From positions 1 to 51,728 of the IMG/VR virus record IMGVR_UViG_3300042326_001602: a stretch of DNA of 51,728 nt; one strand, written 5' to 3'. The notes below the pieces were generated by a model. It saw only the letters and a program-made list of their open reading frames with translations, had not been told where the DNA came from and did not search any database. Source of the DNA: a virus. Shown piece after piece: positions 17,743 to 26,435 of the stretch; position 1 is the first letter of the stretch, and each line of letters starts with the position of its first letter. A program made the translations under genes and the position numbers.

Positions 17743-17894
17743 TTACGAGGACTTCCTTCTCCGCCAATGCCACCAGCAGTCATTGACGGCCGGGCAGCTC
17801 CGACTCCACGGGACAGGCGAGGATTGCGGGAGGCAAGAAGCGGGTTGTTACCGCGAATCTTGATCCTCATCTTCTTCTTGGGTGTCTGGTCCAT
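17739..17894 (-). CDS. Basic 51-aa protein
   Basis: It starts with ATG at 17894, which shares a base with the stop of the upstream 25-aa gene. The sequence begins MDQTPKKKMRIKIRGNNPLL and continues with an Arg/Ser/Gly-rich tail ending GGEGSPRK. No family is recognised. It belongs to a coupled run of very small basic genes between the capsid and tail genes. Confidence 0.5.
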   Translation of the reverse strand: MDQTPKKKMRIKIRGNNPLLASRNPRLSRGVGAARPSMTAGGIGGEGSPRK

Positions 17895-17971
17895 TACTTG
17901 CAGCCTCCATTGCAGTTGCACATCATCTTGCCGCAGCTCTTGCAGCCCTTGACCTTGATCTTCTTAGCCAT
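17894..17971 (-). CDS. 25-aa Cys-rich mini-protein
   Basis: It encodes MAKKIKVKGCKSCGKMMCNC followed by NGGCK. The five Cys fall at residues 10, 13, 18, 20 and 24, enough to bind a metal ion. The ATG at 17969-17971 follows AGGAG seven bases upstream. It overlaps the 124-aa gene by 8 bp and the 51-aa gene by one base, so it sits precisely in the coupled series. Function unknown; a zinc-knuckle nucleic-acid-binding peptide is possible. Confidence 0.5.
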   Translation of the reverse strand: MAKKIKVKGCKSCGKMMCNCNGGCK

Positions 17972-18338
17972 TGCCGAGTCTCCTTAGTCGCCGAATAGGC
18001 GACACCTTCTTGCCGAACGCGCCGTGCATACCAACACGGCTCTTCTCCGCCTTCTTCCTTGCCAGCTCCCCCCCACCCATCTCGCCCTTCGTCTTGGGCG
18101 TCTTGCTGCTCACGCGGCGGGTGGGGCGGCAGTACTCATTCGATCCGCCTGCACCGCACGGCTTTCCCGTCTTGGTGTCCTGCCACTTCTCCGCACCCCA
18201 CCGCTTCAGGTTCGCGCCGGCCTGCGTCTTCCGCACGTTGCCGCTGGCTTTCCTGCACTTGGCCGTGGCCTGCGCTGCACGCGCCGACCACTTGCCGTAC
18301 GAGGCCATCACCTTGCGGTAGCACGCGTCCTTCGCCAT
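17964..18338 (-). CDS. Basic protein, DUF5872-like, 124 aa
   Basis: The N-terminal segment, ACYRKVMASYGKWSARAAQA then TAKCRKASGN, resembles the KW(S/P)A..A...VKCRK signature that I associate with DUF5872, a family of small basic proteins seen in phages and large viruses. A family search would settle this. The rest is Lys/Arg/Gly-rich with NEYCRPTRR and a C-terminal SPIRRLRRLGNG. It lies in the small-protein run between capsid and tail genes; a virion or DNA-binding role is inferred. Confidence 0.6.
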   Translation of the reverse strand: MAKDACYRKVMASYGKWSARAAQATAKCRKASGNVRKTQAGANLKRWGAEKWQDTKTGKPCGAGGSNEYCRPTRRVSSKTPKTKGEMGGGELARKKAEKSRVGMHGAFGKKVSPIRRLRRLGNG

Positions 18339-18339
18339 G

Positions 18340-18582
18340 TCAGCACTTCCAAGCTCTGCGCGCCTTGCGCAAACGACTGTTCGGATCCTTTGCAGCCTTC
18401 GGCCACATCTTCATCTGGCCCGCCGATCGGGCACAGAACGAGTCGCGACGAGATCCACCCTCGGGTTGCGGACGCTTGAGGTTTCCGCCCGTAGCGCGGT
18501 TGTAGGCACGCCGCCCGAGCTCAGTAAGCCCGCCAGCGGGATTCTTGTGCTTGGCCTTGAAATCGAAGCGCTTCTTAGCCAT
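18340..18582 (-). CDS. Basic protein, DUF6321-like, 80 aa
   Basis: The blocks NPAGGLTELGRRAYNRATGG and SFCARSAGQMKMWPKAAKDP, ending with SRLRKARRAWKC, match my recollection of DUF6321 proteins (GGL..AGR..YN..TG; SFCARS.GQMK.WP.AA.DP.SRL..AR..W.C). Their function is unknown. It starts with ATG one base into the upstream stop and ends one base before the 124-aa gene's start region. Possibly virion-associated. Confidence 0.65.
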   Translation of the reverse strand: MAKKRFDFKAKHKNPAGGLTELGRRAYNRATGGNLKRPQPEGGSRRDSFCARSAGQMKMWPKAAKDPNSRLRKARRAWKC

Positions 18583-19082
18583 TAGAACGGGTACTCCGTT
18601 TCCCCTCTTTGAAACGCCCTATCAAGATCCTTATTCAAGTCTAGATCGCTTGGCTTTCCACCACGCTTGCTCAAAGCTCTTGCAAGAACCTTAAACATCC
18701 TGTCCCGAGAAGGCTGATCCTTGATCTTTGACTTGATCAAATTCCTAAGAGCTTTAGGAATATAGGAAATTCCATCTATCGGTTCCATCGCAACATCAAT
18801 TTGTCTGCTCCTAGTTCTTTTCTGTGCTCGCTCAAGCCGCGTCTGCTTCCTGTTTGGTTGAAGAATGGCATATCTAGGACCTTTCATCCATTCAACACTA
18901 AGCTCGCCATCATCGCCCTCAACCAACACCTCACCACCTGCACGAGCTTCCTGATCCATGTTTTCTGCAAATTCGCTTTCAGGTCGGCGAGGTCCGATGA
19001 ACTTGCGGCTTCCTTCCTTCACAAGCTCCTTGCGTGTAGAGGAGGGAGCGGTTCTGCCTTTGACCTTGACGCGCTTTGCCAT
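18582..19082 (-). CDS. Basic hypothetical protein, 166 aa
   Basis: First gene after the capsid-gene terminator. N-terminus MAKRVKVKGRTAPSSTRKEL is basic; the middle is acidic (GEVLVEGDDGELSVEW); a second basic patch (RLERAQKRTRSRQ) precedes a helical C-terminus. Base composition is more AT-rich than the capsid gene. No family is recognised. The next gene starts on its last base. Confidence 0.6.
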   Translation of the reverse strand: MAKRVKVKGRTAPSSTRKELVKEGSRKFIGPRRPESEFAENMDQEARAGGEVLVEGDDGELSVEWMKGPRYAILQPNRKQTRLERAQKRTRSRQIDVAMEPIDGISYIPKALRNLIKSKIKDQPSRDRMFKVLARALSKRGGKPSDLDLNKDLDRAFQRGETEYPF

Positions 19083-19103
19083 GTTGGCATTTTAGCAAAG
19101 AAG

Positions 19104-19136
19104 AAGGGGTGTGCCCCGAAGGACACACCCCTTTTT
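19104..19136. terminator. Bidirectional terminator downstream of the capsid gene
   Basis: AAGGGGTGTG (19104-19113) pairs with CACACCCCTT (19124-19133) over a 10-nt loop. T-rich tracts lie on both sides (TTTTT on the plus strand, CTTCTTTGC on the minus strand). For leftward transcription it lies 24 bp after the capsid stop. It probably attenuates expression so that capsid protein is made in excess over the downstream tail genes. Confidence 0.8.
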
Positions 19137-19159
19137 GCCTTGCGTCGATAGGTGGCCTC

Positions 19160-20698
19160 TTACGAGGTCGCACCGTACTGACGGTCTTCGGTCACGCCAT
19201 CAAGACGCATACCGGCCGGCTGATCCGGGACGAGCTGCATGCGCAGCATGCCCGGCATCTGAGCACCTTCCGTCAGCAGGCCAATGCCCGTCGACGTCTG
19301 GGGCTTCGTGATCGGCACCTTGATGCTGGAGTAACCCAGCGCCGGGGCGACGAACTCGAAGGGGATGAAGGACTCTGCCTTGTCGAACTTCTGGGTGCCC
19401 TTCGGCGACGGGGGCACGTACTTCTTCCAGTTCTGGCCACCCTTGCGGAGGCCGTACACGGTGCCAGACTCGATGTAGTTCGAGGTGTAGCCGGTGTACG
19501 TACGACCGTCGAAGGTGAACTTGAAGCCCTCCTGGCTGCCCTCGCTCGTGAGGCTCGAGAGGCGGCTGGTGCGGTCCAGCTGGTACTGGCCGATCTTCTG
19601 CGCCTCGTAGTTGAGCCACACGCCATCGCTGGCGATGAGGCAGTCAATGTACTGACCGTACTTCTCCTTCGCGCGGTGGAAGCCGCGGAGGTACTGACGG
19701 AGCTTGTGCTCGGTCAGGGTGCCGACGCCAGACTTGTAGAACGAACGGAACTCGGGGTGCGTGTTCACGTTGATCTGGTTGTTGCTATCACGATCCGGCC
19801 CGAGGAGGAACGCCGAGTCACCGGTGCCCGCCGCGTACTTCAGCCAGCTGTTGATACCGGCAATGCCGAAGCCTGCCGGCTCGCTAGCCGCGCTGTTGGC
19901 GAAACGGATCGTGTCGCCATTGGCAATCGAACCAGTAAGATCGACGCCAAGAACGGTGACGTACACGCGATTCAGGATCTCGTCGACAGCAGTGACGTAG
20001 GTGCTGATGCGGTTTCCGGAGGCATCCTCGTTCTCACGGGTGGTGCCCGCCGAGTTCCAGATGTCGATGCGCATGCCGACGGCATAGCGGTCGATGTTCA
20101 GGTTGCTCGGGATGAAGTTGAACGTGGTGTTCGTAGCGAACCCAAGTCCGTCGATGGAGGAGATGGTACCAAGGGTGAAGTTGGTGTTGTCCTGCATGTA
20201 CCAGTAGTTGCACAGGGTGTGCGCGATCAGGCGAGCATGGCCCTCAAGCTTGGGGGCAATGACTTCGCCGATGAACGCGGGGGTCGCCTCGGCCTGCATC
20301 TCACCCATGGTGACGAGCAGGTTGGAGACCATCGCCTTCATCTGGACGCCCAGACGGTACGGCTTCGCGAGAGCGCCGTCGGTCGGGTCGGGCCAAGTCT
20401 GGGTCAGCGACTGCTTGCTGAACTTGGCAGCAACGTCGGTGACCGTGTCGCCGAGCATCGTGAAGTTGGCATTTGCGCCACCCTCAAAGATGCCGGCCAT
20501 CGAGCCCATGTAGATCTTGAGGATCTTCATGTCCTTGCCGATGAGATTGGCCGGGCCGACGCCCTGGCTAGTGACCGTGGTGTCCCGCCACGCCGGGTCG
20601 AGGGACGGAAGGAACACCTCGATGTTCTTGTTGAGGATTTCCTGGATGCGGTTGGCCTGATCGCCAAACAGCGTTCCAGTCGTAGAGATGTAAGGCAC
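19160..20698 (-). CDS. Major capsid protein, 512 aa (putative)
   Basis: Position directly after portal and scaffold, a following strong terminator and an even, high-GC codon use identify it as the major capsid protein. The sequence shows an N-terminal helical region, a middle with Ala/Gly/Asp beta segments (YVTVLGVDLTGSIANGDTIR) and a FKFTFDGRTYTGY loop, consistent with an HK97-type fold, though I cannot verify the fold. The start is GTG at 20698 with GGAG upstream. It lies 40 bp from the scaffold gene. Confidence 0.8.
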   Translation of the reverse strand: MPYISTTGTLFGDQANRIQEILNKNIEVFLPSLDPAWRDTTVTSQGVGPANLIGKDMKILKIYMGSMAGIFEGGANANFTMLGDTVTDVAAKFSKQSLTQTWPDPTDGALAKPYRLGVQMKAMVSNLLVTMGEMQAEATPAFIGEVIAPKLEGHARLIAHTLCNYWYMQDNTNFTLGTISSIDGLGFATNTTFNFIPSNLNIDRYAVGMRIDIWNSAGTTRENEDASGNRISTYVTAVDEILNRVYVTVLGVDLTGSIANGDTIRFANSAASEPAGFGIAGINSWLKYAAGTGDSAFLLGPDRDSNNQINVNTHPEFRSFYKSGVGTLTEHKLRQYLRGFHRAKEKYGQYIDCLIASDGVWLNYEAQKIGQYQLDRTSRLSSLTSEGSQEGFKFTFDGRTYTGYTSNYIESGTVYGLRKGGQNWKKYVPPSPKGTQKFDKAESFIPFEFVAPALGYSSIKVPITKPQTSTGIGLLTEGAQMPGMLRMQLVPDQPAGMRLDGVTEDRQYGATS

Positions 20699-20738
20699 TT
20701 TTGAACTCCGTCCTTAGGACGGTTGGAATTGCGTACGG

Positions 20739-21635
20739 TCAGACCTTCGTTTCCCCACCAGCCGAGGAGTCCGCGGCAAGGCGGGAAAGCGCGTCAACGT
20801 TGAACTCGCGAACCGCAGTGTCCACCGACCCTCGGTCCATGCCCTTCTTGAATTCGGGGGGCGTGACCGGAGCCTTGGACTTGAGGAACTCGAGCTCGCC
20901 ATCTGTTTCCGGCGACCGGCCGAGGCCGTTGATGTCGCCGATGACCGTGCGATAATTTCCTGCAACAGCCTTTGCCGCCTTCGCGGCCTCGTCCGCGACC
21001 CAGTCCTCGCTGAACCGTCCGCCCTCGGCATCACGCCGGGAGTAGAGGTTGCGGAGGGTGGTCTCGCGGACCTGCTCCTGCAGAGCTCGCCAGGCACCCG
21101 CCGCATGATCGCGGCCACGGGTCTTGTCGAGCGTTTCCAGCATCTTAACGATCTCCGGGTTCCCGTCAATGGCGGAAACCACGTTCTTGTCCATCTGTTC
21201 CTTGAGCAGGCGCAGTCGCAGCTCGTTGGTCTGCCGCAGGGCAGCCTCGGCACGCTCCTCCGCAGCCCGCGTGGTCTTCTTCAGCATCTGCTCGATCTGG
21301 GCTTCCTCGCTCACGTCGGCCTCCTGATCCCCATCATCCTCGCCATCCACGTACTCCTGCGCGTACTGGCGTGCCTCGTCGTCGCTGAACCCGGCTCCGC
21401 GCAGCACTTCATACGCCGCCTGGACGTCCGGGCTCTCGCCGCGCATCAGCTTCGTCGCATTGCTACGAAAGTTCTCAAGCGAACTGATCCGCTGACGAGC
21501 TTGCTCGACCTCTTCCCGGGCCTGCTGCTGCGCCTGGAGGATCTCGCCGAGGGTTGCGGTAGTGCCATCCTCGAATTCAAGTTCGGTGTCCAGATCGATT
21601 CCTTCGTCTGAACCAGTGTTCTGATCATCAGCCAT
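20739..21635 (-). CDS. Scaffolding protein, 298 aa
   Basis: Highly acidic N-terminus (NTGSDEGIDLDTELEFEDGT), then long Gln/Glu/Arg-rich coiled coil (QAQQQAREEVEQARQRISSL), a second acidic segment around YVDGEDDGDQEADVSEE and a C-terminal helical part. This composition and the place between portal and capsid are typical of podovirus scaffolds, which direct procapsid assembly and leave before maturation. It overlaps the portal gene by 8 bp. A GCTGGTGGGG copy lies in its last codons as Ala-Gly-Gly. Confidence 0.8.
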   Translation of the reverse strand: MADDQNTGSDEGIDLDTELEFEDGTTATLGEILQAQQQAREEVEQARQRISSLENFRSNATKLMRGESPDVQAAYEVLRGAGFSDDEARQYAQEYVDGEDDGDQEADVSEEAQIEQMLKKTTRAAEERAEAALRQTNELRLRLLKEQMDKNVVSAIDGNPEIVKMLETLDKTRGRDHAAGAWRALQEQVRETTLRNLYSRRDAEGGRFSEDWVADEAAKAAKAVAGNYRTVIGDINGLGRSPETDGELEFLKSKAPVTPPEFKKGMDRGSVDTAVREFNVDALSRLAADSSAGGETKV

Positions 21636-23634
21636 TTGCTACTCCTTGAGGGGGTTGTGCTCCGGGACCGATCCGACCTGCGACCCCACCAGCCTGCTGG
21701 GGGTTGACGATTGCGACGTCGTCGGGGTTCGGGACCATTGCGGGTAGGGACTGTCCCATGAACGAGATCAGGGACTCACGGTACGACTTGAACGCGTCCT
21801 GCACGGCAGGGCTCGCCAAAGTCATGATCGGGTTGGACATGAACGCGCTCAGCACGCGCAGCTGAAGGTCGGGACGCGCCGTGTGCGGAGTCACGACGAT
21901 CTGCTGGCTCTGCTGGCCGTCGCCGTAGAGCAGGAGGATGTTGCGGATGATGCTCTCATACGCGCTCTTCTCCTCCTCCATCCACATCGCGAAGTCGATG
22001 CCCTCCTTCATCGCGAACAGCTTCAGGCCCTCCGGATCGGTGACGCCGGCCTGCAACAGGCCCATCGCCTCCTGCTTCCGCACCACCTCGCTGCGGGGGC
22101 TCGTGTCCTTGACCGTGAAGCTGATCTGGCTGAAGTTCGGAATCGGGTTCTTCTTGAAGTTGACCGTGCCCTCCTCGGGATCGATCACCGCACCCGCAAG
22201 GTCCAGAGTCAGCTTGTTGACCGGGATAGCACGGTCGCTGACCAGCATCTCCCTGCTCGCCTTCTGAACCAGGCTCTTGTACATCCCGCCGAACGCAGCC
22301 TGCACGCCGCTGGTGGGGTTCGTCATCGCCTTGCTGATCTGCTCGTCGAGGAACTGCAGGCCGCTCGCGCTGTCCACCCGGCCCTTCTCCGCAAGCAGAT
22401 CCTGCACCGGGCTCAGGCTATCGCTGATTGACTTCGCGAACTGAGCGACCTTGCCGGGGACGTCGCCTGCATTGAACGGCTGGATCACGAGCGGCTTGAA
22501 GTCGTCGCCGAGCAGCGCGTCCTTGCTGTAGCTCATGTACCGCAGGCCCTTGCCGATGTCGCGCATTACCGCGCGCTCGTTGATCGTGCCCTGTGGCATG
22601 ACCAAGACGCCGTACTTGTCGATGTCACGGATGTTGTTGAACAGGCTCTTGAGAAGCCGCTCCATCTCGCGCACGATGCCGAACATCAGGTCAAACAGGC
22701 CCGCACCGTGGAACGTGCCATTGTCCATGAACCGGGCAAAGCCGATCGGGCAATACGACTCAACATCGTCAAGCTCAATGTCCTGAAGAACGATGTCACC
22801 GCTCGAGACGACGTAGCGACTGACGGTTCCGCGAGGGCCGTCAAGCCAGAGTTCCCTGACCTTGACGACTTCCAGGTCGCTGTCGTTCGGGATTCCGTTC
22901 ATGGCTCCGCTGCTTGCGGAACTGAGGATATAGCCGTTGCCGGGACTGTCGGCCGGCTCCTCCATGTCGTGGCCATACTCCCAGCTCCATGCGTCCATGC
23001 GTTCCTTGTTTCGATTGATGACCTTGTCACCGAACCGATCGCGAAGGAACTTCATGGGCACGACTCGCTGGCGAATCATGCCGCGTGCCTTGGTGTGATC
23101 CATCCCGAGGCTCGGGAACGGCAGCAACTCCTTGGGGTGAACAACCTCAAGATCGCTCGTCAGGCCGATGGTGGGGTGATCCACCATGTGCCCAGTGATT
23201 CCGCAAGATCCCATCAATGCAAACACGTAGTTGAAGTCGCGCTTCACCTTCTCCAGCTGCTGGTCGCTCACGACCGCATCTGCCACTAGCTGCGCAACGC
23301 TGCGCTCCCGGATCCCGGCAAGGCTATAACCCTGCCTCAGCGCACGGGGGCGCAGGTCCATCGTGTTCAGTCGCGCCGTCGTCTTGTCGATGATCGACAT
23401 GAGCTCCGTGCTCTGGAACTCCATGTTTCCCTCTTCATCGAGGTAGTGAGGCACAACCCTTGCAGTCCTCGGATCGAACACGTCGAACCGGCGGAAGCCG
23501 TTGAGGTAGTACCACGCCAGGATCCACAGCGTCCTGCGATACGTGAGCTTCGTAAGCTCTCGCTCGCAATGCTGGTCGATGATCCGACCGAGGATGTTCT
23601 TGTCTTTCGGGAGCGTGTAACCGTCAGTTGCCAT
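21628..23634 (-). CDS. Portal protein, 668 aa
   Basis: It lies between large terminase and scaffold, as expected for the dodecameric portal. The N-terminal part begins with helical sequence (RIIDQHCERELTKLTYRRTL) followed by WYYLNGFRRFDVFD, a pattern common in podoviral portals; a long helical/wing region and a Gln/Pro-rich C-terminus follow. The C-terminal 45 residues (PAMVPNPDDVAIVNPQQAGG) look disordered. It overlaps the 82-aa gene upstream by 11 bp. Confidence 0.8.
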   Translation of the reverse strand: MATDGYTLPKDKNILGRIIDQHCERELTKLTYRRTLWILAWYYLNGFRRFDVFDPRTARVVPHYLDEEGNMEFQSTELMSIIDKTTARLNTMDLRPRALRQGYSLAGIRERSVAQLVADAVVSDQQLEKVKRDFNYVFALMGSCGITGHMVDHPTIGLTSDLEVVHPKELLPFPSLGMDHTKARGMIRQRVVPMKFLRDRFGDKVINRNKERMDAWSWEYGHDMEEPADSPGNGYILSSASSGAMNGIPNDSDLEVVKVRELWLDGPRGTVSRYVVSSGDIVLQDIELDDVESYCPIGFARFMDNGTFHGAGLFDLMFGIVREMERLLKSLFNNIRDIDKYGVLVMPQGTINERAVMRDIGKGLRYMSYSKDALLGDDFKPLVIQPFNAGDVPGKVAQFAKSISDSLSPVQDLLAEKGRVDSASGLQFLDEQISKAMTNPTSGVQAAFGGMYKSLVQKASREMLVSDRAIPVNKLTLDLAGAVIDPEEGTVNFKKNPIPNFSQISFTVKDTSPRSEVVRKQEAMGLLQAGVTDPEGLKLFAMKEGIDFAMWMEEEKSAYESIIRNILLLYGDGQQSQQIVVTPHTARPDLQLRVLSAFMSNPIMTLASPAVQDAFKSYRESLISFMGQSLPAMVPNPDDVAIVNPQQAGGVAGRIGPGAQPPQGVANG

Positions 23635-23872
23635 CTTGCTTTCGCTTCCTTAGGGACTTCCATCCGGGCGGCATGTCCTCAAAAAGTTCGACACCCTTGA
23701 GGTTGAACGACGATGCAGGAGTGGGATCAGGCTGCGGGACCTTCTGATCAGAAGGAGTAGCACTCATCCCATCCGGGATCTCTTGCCCATAATAAGCCTG
23801 AGCAAGCATCTGGAAGTATACGAAAGGAATCGTGACGTAAAGAGGGTTAGACCCGCGATCCGCGTTTTGCAT
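23624..23872 (-). CDS. Hypothetical protein between terminase and portal, 82 aa
   Basis: It starts with ATG at 23872 inside the end of the terminase gene (26-bp overlap). The N-terminal half has an aromatic apolar stretch (LYVTIPFVYFQMLAQAYYG); the C-terminal half is Pro/Ser/Lys-rich with ELFEDMPPGWKSLRKRKQ. Function unknown; a head-assembly accessory is possible given its position. Confidence 0.6.
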   Translation of the reverse strand: MQNADRGSNPLYVTIPFVYFQMLAQAYYGQEIPDGMSATPSDQKVPQPDPTPASSFNLKGVELFEDMPPGWKSLRKRKQDGN

Positions 23873-25784
23873 TGTTCTCTCCTGACATGCCCTCGAGAAG
23901 TGTCGTGAGCGGCATGTTATTGAAATTCATGGCTTCCACGGCAGGAATACCCCCACCAATCGAGTCCCCGATGGTTCCGTCCGCAATCATCTTTGAGAAG
24001 TCAAGGCCCTGCTCTTCACCCACAATCTGCCTGTCCAAACGGCCCCTGACCACAAACATGCTCATGGCCACGGTGTCGATGAAGTCGTCGTGCTGGAGGC
24101 CGCCACTTTCCGCGTCCGGGTTGAACTGCTCGATCTGGTCGAACAGGAGACGCCACGGGAGCTGCCCCCTGCGCCACGTGGGGAACTTTATAAGCCCGTG
24201 CTCGAACCGGTAGTGGAGGGCGTTGATCTTGGCCGTCTTGTCCAGCGTGCCCACACGCAGTGGCACGATCCTGGGCGGGATCTCTCCAGTCACCTCGGCT
24301 GCCTTCTGGCGGACCATGGACTCCATCGCGCTGTACAGGCCGAACGACTGACGCACCACCTCCGGATGGATCGCCGGACACCCCCACCTGCCTGACATGG
24401 CGAACGACTGCTCGATCAGCTTCTGCTCCCGGCACTGGGCTCCCCACGTGTCCAACACGAACAGGCACGCGTCCACCGGGTCGTATCCCATGAGCGTACA
24501 GACCTTGAAGTCGCTGTCGCTCGTCGCCGTGTAGCTGGTGTCGACGGTGATGAACATCCGGACCCGGTCCTTCAGGAACTGGGCCAGCGGCATCTTTTCC
24601 AGCAATCCGCTCTTCCCGTTCCAGCAAATCGTCGCTTCGCTGTTCTTGGGATCCGTATCTACGAGGGGGTCTGGGTTCTCCAGCCACCAGCCGTGCTTGG
24701 CCGTGGACACCTCGCCGAAGTGCAGGTCCTCGGCCTCGCCAGGCTGGGCCAGGTACTCGGCCATGTAGTTGTGGCTGCCGATCATCTCCCGGATCTCCTC
24801 CAGGCTGACTAGCCCCTTCAACTTGGGATCCGTATCCTTCGACTTCCGATCCAGCGGCCACATGCCTGGCCAGCAGGACTTCCGCACACCCTCCTCCTCG
24901 TACTCCGCCTTCAGCACCAGGCGCGCCCACTGGTCGAAGCGGGGATCCCTCGCCACCGGGCCGGTGGGGGTCGGCTCCGTCGCCATCGCGTGCCATGCGT
25001 AGTGCCGCCGGCTCACGAAGGTAGCCAACCACCGGACGCTCGTGTCGCGCCGGGTCACCATGGGAATGACCACCTTGAACAGCAGGCGCTCCATGTACGA
25101 GCGCAAGATGCTCATGCTCGTGCTGGCCTTCGGGTCGTACTCCGGGTCGTCAAGCGCGTACACGCGGGGACGTCCGCCACGCTGCCTGCTCTCGGCGCTG
25201 ATCGCCCGGAACCAGCTGCCGTTGTTCAGGTACATCATCTCCACGCCGAACGATCGCTCGCCGCGCTTCGGCGTGATCCGGCCATCCGGGAACTCGGGAC
25301 CCCAATCGTCCGAAAGACGCTGGTTGCCGAGGAACTGGGTCTTCAGGACCTGGCTTGTTTGCTCCGCGTTGTCCCCGCTGCTCGTGGCGTAGATGAAGGA
25401 GTACGCCGGGCGGCTAACCATTTGCAGGAGTGCCGACTTTCGGAAACAGTTGCTCTTCGCGAAACCGCGTGGTGCGATTGCCACGCTCTTGCTTGCGAGC
25501 GCCCACAGCCGGTAGATGGCGAAGTGCCCGAGCGGCGACTCGATTGGATCATCGTCGTAGAAGTATGGGTTGAAGTCCTCGTCCCAGTCCGGGTACAGGT
25601 AGTACCGGTCGAAGAAGTTGATGCACGCGGCAAGCGCATGCGCTCGGTCAGAGGGATCGCCGCCGAGCTGCCACTGCTTGCACGCGTTGACGCGAGCCAG
25701 TCGCTGTCCCTCGGGAGTCAGCGTCAGGTAGTCCGCAGGCAGCGGGTATAGATCATTTCCGTGTCTGTCGATCCTAAGCGTCAA
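23847..25784 (-). CDS. Terminase large subunit, 645 aa
   Basis: The packaging motor ATPase/nuclease. The ATPase Walker A-like motif APRGFAKS is at residues 104-111; Walker B is RVYALDDPE at 207-215, with acidic Asp212/Asp213 and Glu215. The RNase H-like nuclease has FITVDTSY at 411-418 (Asp415) and QHDDFIDTVAMS at 564-575 (Asp566, Asp567, Asp570). The start is TTG at 25784, overlapping the upstream gene's stop as TTGA; no other start exists before residue 122. The GGTGGG just upstream may act as ribosome-binding site. Length fits podoviral terminases. Confidence 0.9.
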   Translation of the reverse strand: MTLRIDRHGNDLYPLPADYLTLTPEGQRLARVNACKQWQLGGDPSDRAHALAACINFFDRYYLYPDWDEDFNPYFYDDDPIESPLGHFAIYRLWALASKSVAIAPRGFAKSNCFRKSALLQMVSRPAYSFIYATSSGDNAEQTSQVLKTQFLGNQRLSDDWGPEFPDGRITPKRGERSFGVEMMYLNNGSWFRAISAESRQRGGRPRVYALDDPEYDPKASTSMSILRSYMERLLFKVVIPMVTRRDTSVRWLATFVSRRHYAWHAMATEPTPTGPVARDPRFDQWARLVLKAEYEEEGVRKSCWPGMWPLDRKSKDTDPKLKGLVSLEEIREMIGSHNYMAEYLAQPGEAEDLHFGEVSTAKHGWWLENPDPLVDTDPKNSEATICWNGKSGLLEKMPLAQFLKDRVRMFITVDTSYTATSDSDFKVCTLMGYDPVDACLFVLDTWGAQCREQKLIEQSFAMSGRWGCPAIHPEVVRQSFGLYSAMESMVRQKAAEVTGEIPPRIVPLRVGTLDKTAKINALHYRFEHGLIKFPTWRRGQLPWRLLFDQIEQFNPDAESGGLQHDDFIDTVAMSMFVVRGRLDRQIVGEEQGLDFSKMIADGTIGDSIGGGIPAVEAMNFNNMPLTTLLEGMSGENNAKRGSRV

Positions 25785-26116
25785 GTACCCACCAGCCTCA
25801 CAGCAGCGATTCGCATGAGCGCGACGGAGAGCATCTTGTGGTCAGTGACGAATCGACCGAGGTCTTCCGCAATTCGGAACCACTCGACAGACGGCTTGAT
25901 CTGAGCCCTGAACATCTCACCGATCTGCTGAGGGTCAGCATCACGAAAAAGAGTCGGCTCTACGACACCCAGGTCCAGAAAGATCGGTGCTCCGATTCGC
26001 CAGCACTCAATCGAATCAAGTCGATTGATGAGCTCGAACACGGGAAGCAGGTGATCAGGAATTGCGGGCGGGGATGAACTGGGCTGCGAAGGGGAGGCTT
26101 TCGGGGACTTGGACAT
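25781..26116 (-). CDS. Small protein upstream of large terminase, 111 aa
   Basis: The N-terminal 20 residues are Ser/Pro/Lys-rich and disordered; the rest is a helical domain (PDHLLPVFELINRLDSIECW ... SVEWFRIAEDLGRFV). It overlaps the 126-aa gene by 62 bp and the terminase gene by 4 bp. Either this or the 126-aa protein may be the small terminase subunit, judged by location only; no HTH is obvious. Confidence 0.55.
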   Translation of the reverse strand: MSKSPKASPSQPSSSPPAIPDHLLPVFELINRLDSIECWRIGAPIFLDLGVVEPTLFRDADPQQIGEMFRAQIKPSVEWFRIAEDLGRFVTDHKMLSVALMRIAAVRLVGT

Positions 26117-26435
26117 GATCCTTGCTCTCTTGGAGGGACTGAACGAGCTTGGACGTCGAGCTGATCTTCACCGTCTGGTTGCCCTCGACGTGCGTGATCT
26201 CGGCGTTCCGGCTCTGAATGATACCGTTGATCTCCGCCGTCTCCCTCACGACGCCGCGCAATTGCTTCATCGCAGCCATCGCCACCTTCGGGTCGGGATC
26301 ACGGCTGAACTCGACCAGCCGCTCGACCTCCTCCCGCACCTCCCACCCGCTCGCCTTCAGCGCGAACGCAACGCCATCAAGCCCGAAGTACGAGCGAATC
26401 GTCTCATCCCCGGACTTTGCTGGAAGCTGCTTCAA
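26055..26435 (-). CDS. Possible small terminase subunit, 126 aa
   Basis: The start is TTG at 26435, joined as TTGA to the stop of the 678-aa gene, with GAGGTGG upstream. The helical sequence includes SYFGLDGVAFALKASGWEVR and VERLVEFSRDPDPKVAMAAM, plausible for a small oligomeric DNA-recognition subunit; a C-terminal linker leads to PESLPFAAQFIPARNS. The 62-bp overlap with the next gene is unusually long. The terminase assignment is inferred from position only. Confidence 0.5.
   Translation of the reverse strand: MKQLPAKSGDETIRSYFGLDGVAFALKASGWEVREEVERLVEFSRDPDPKVAMAAMKQLRGVVRETAEINGIIQSRNAEITHVEGNQTVKISSTSKLVQSLQESKDHVQVPESLPFAAQFIPARNS

Noticed and set aside
19076-20704. Plus-strand open frame of 542 aa opposite the capsid gene
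   Set aside because: Antisense shadow of a high-GC, strongly biased gene; Val/Ala/Leu/Arg-rich low-information sequence.
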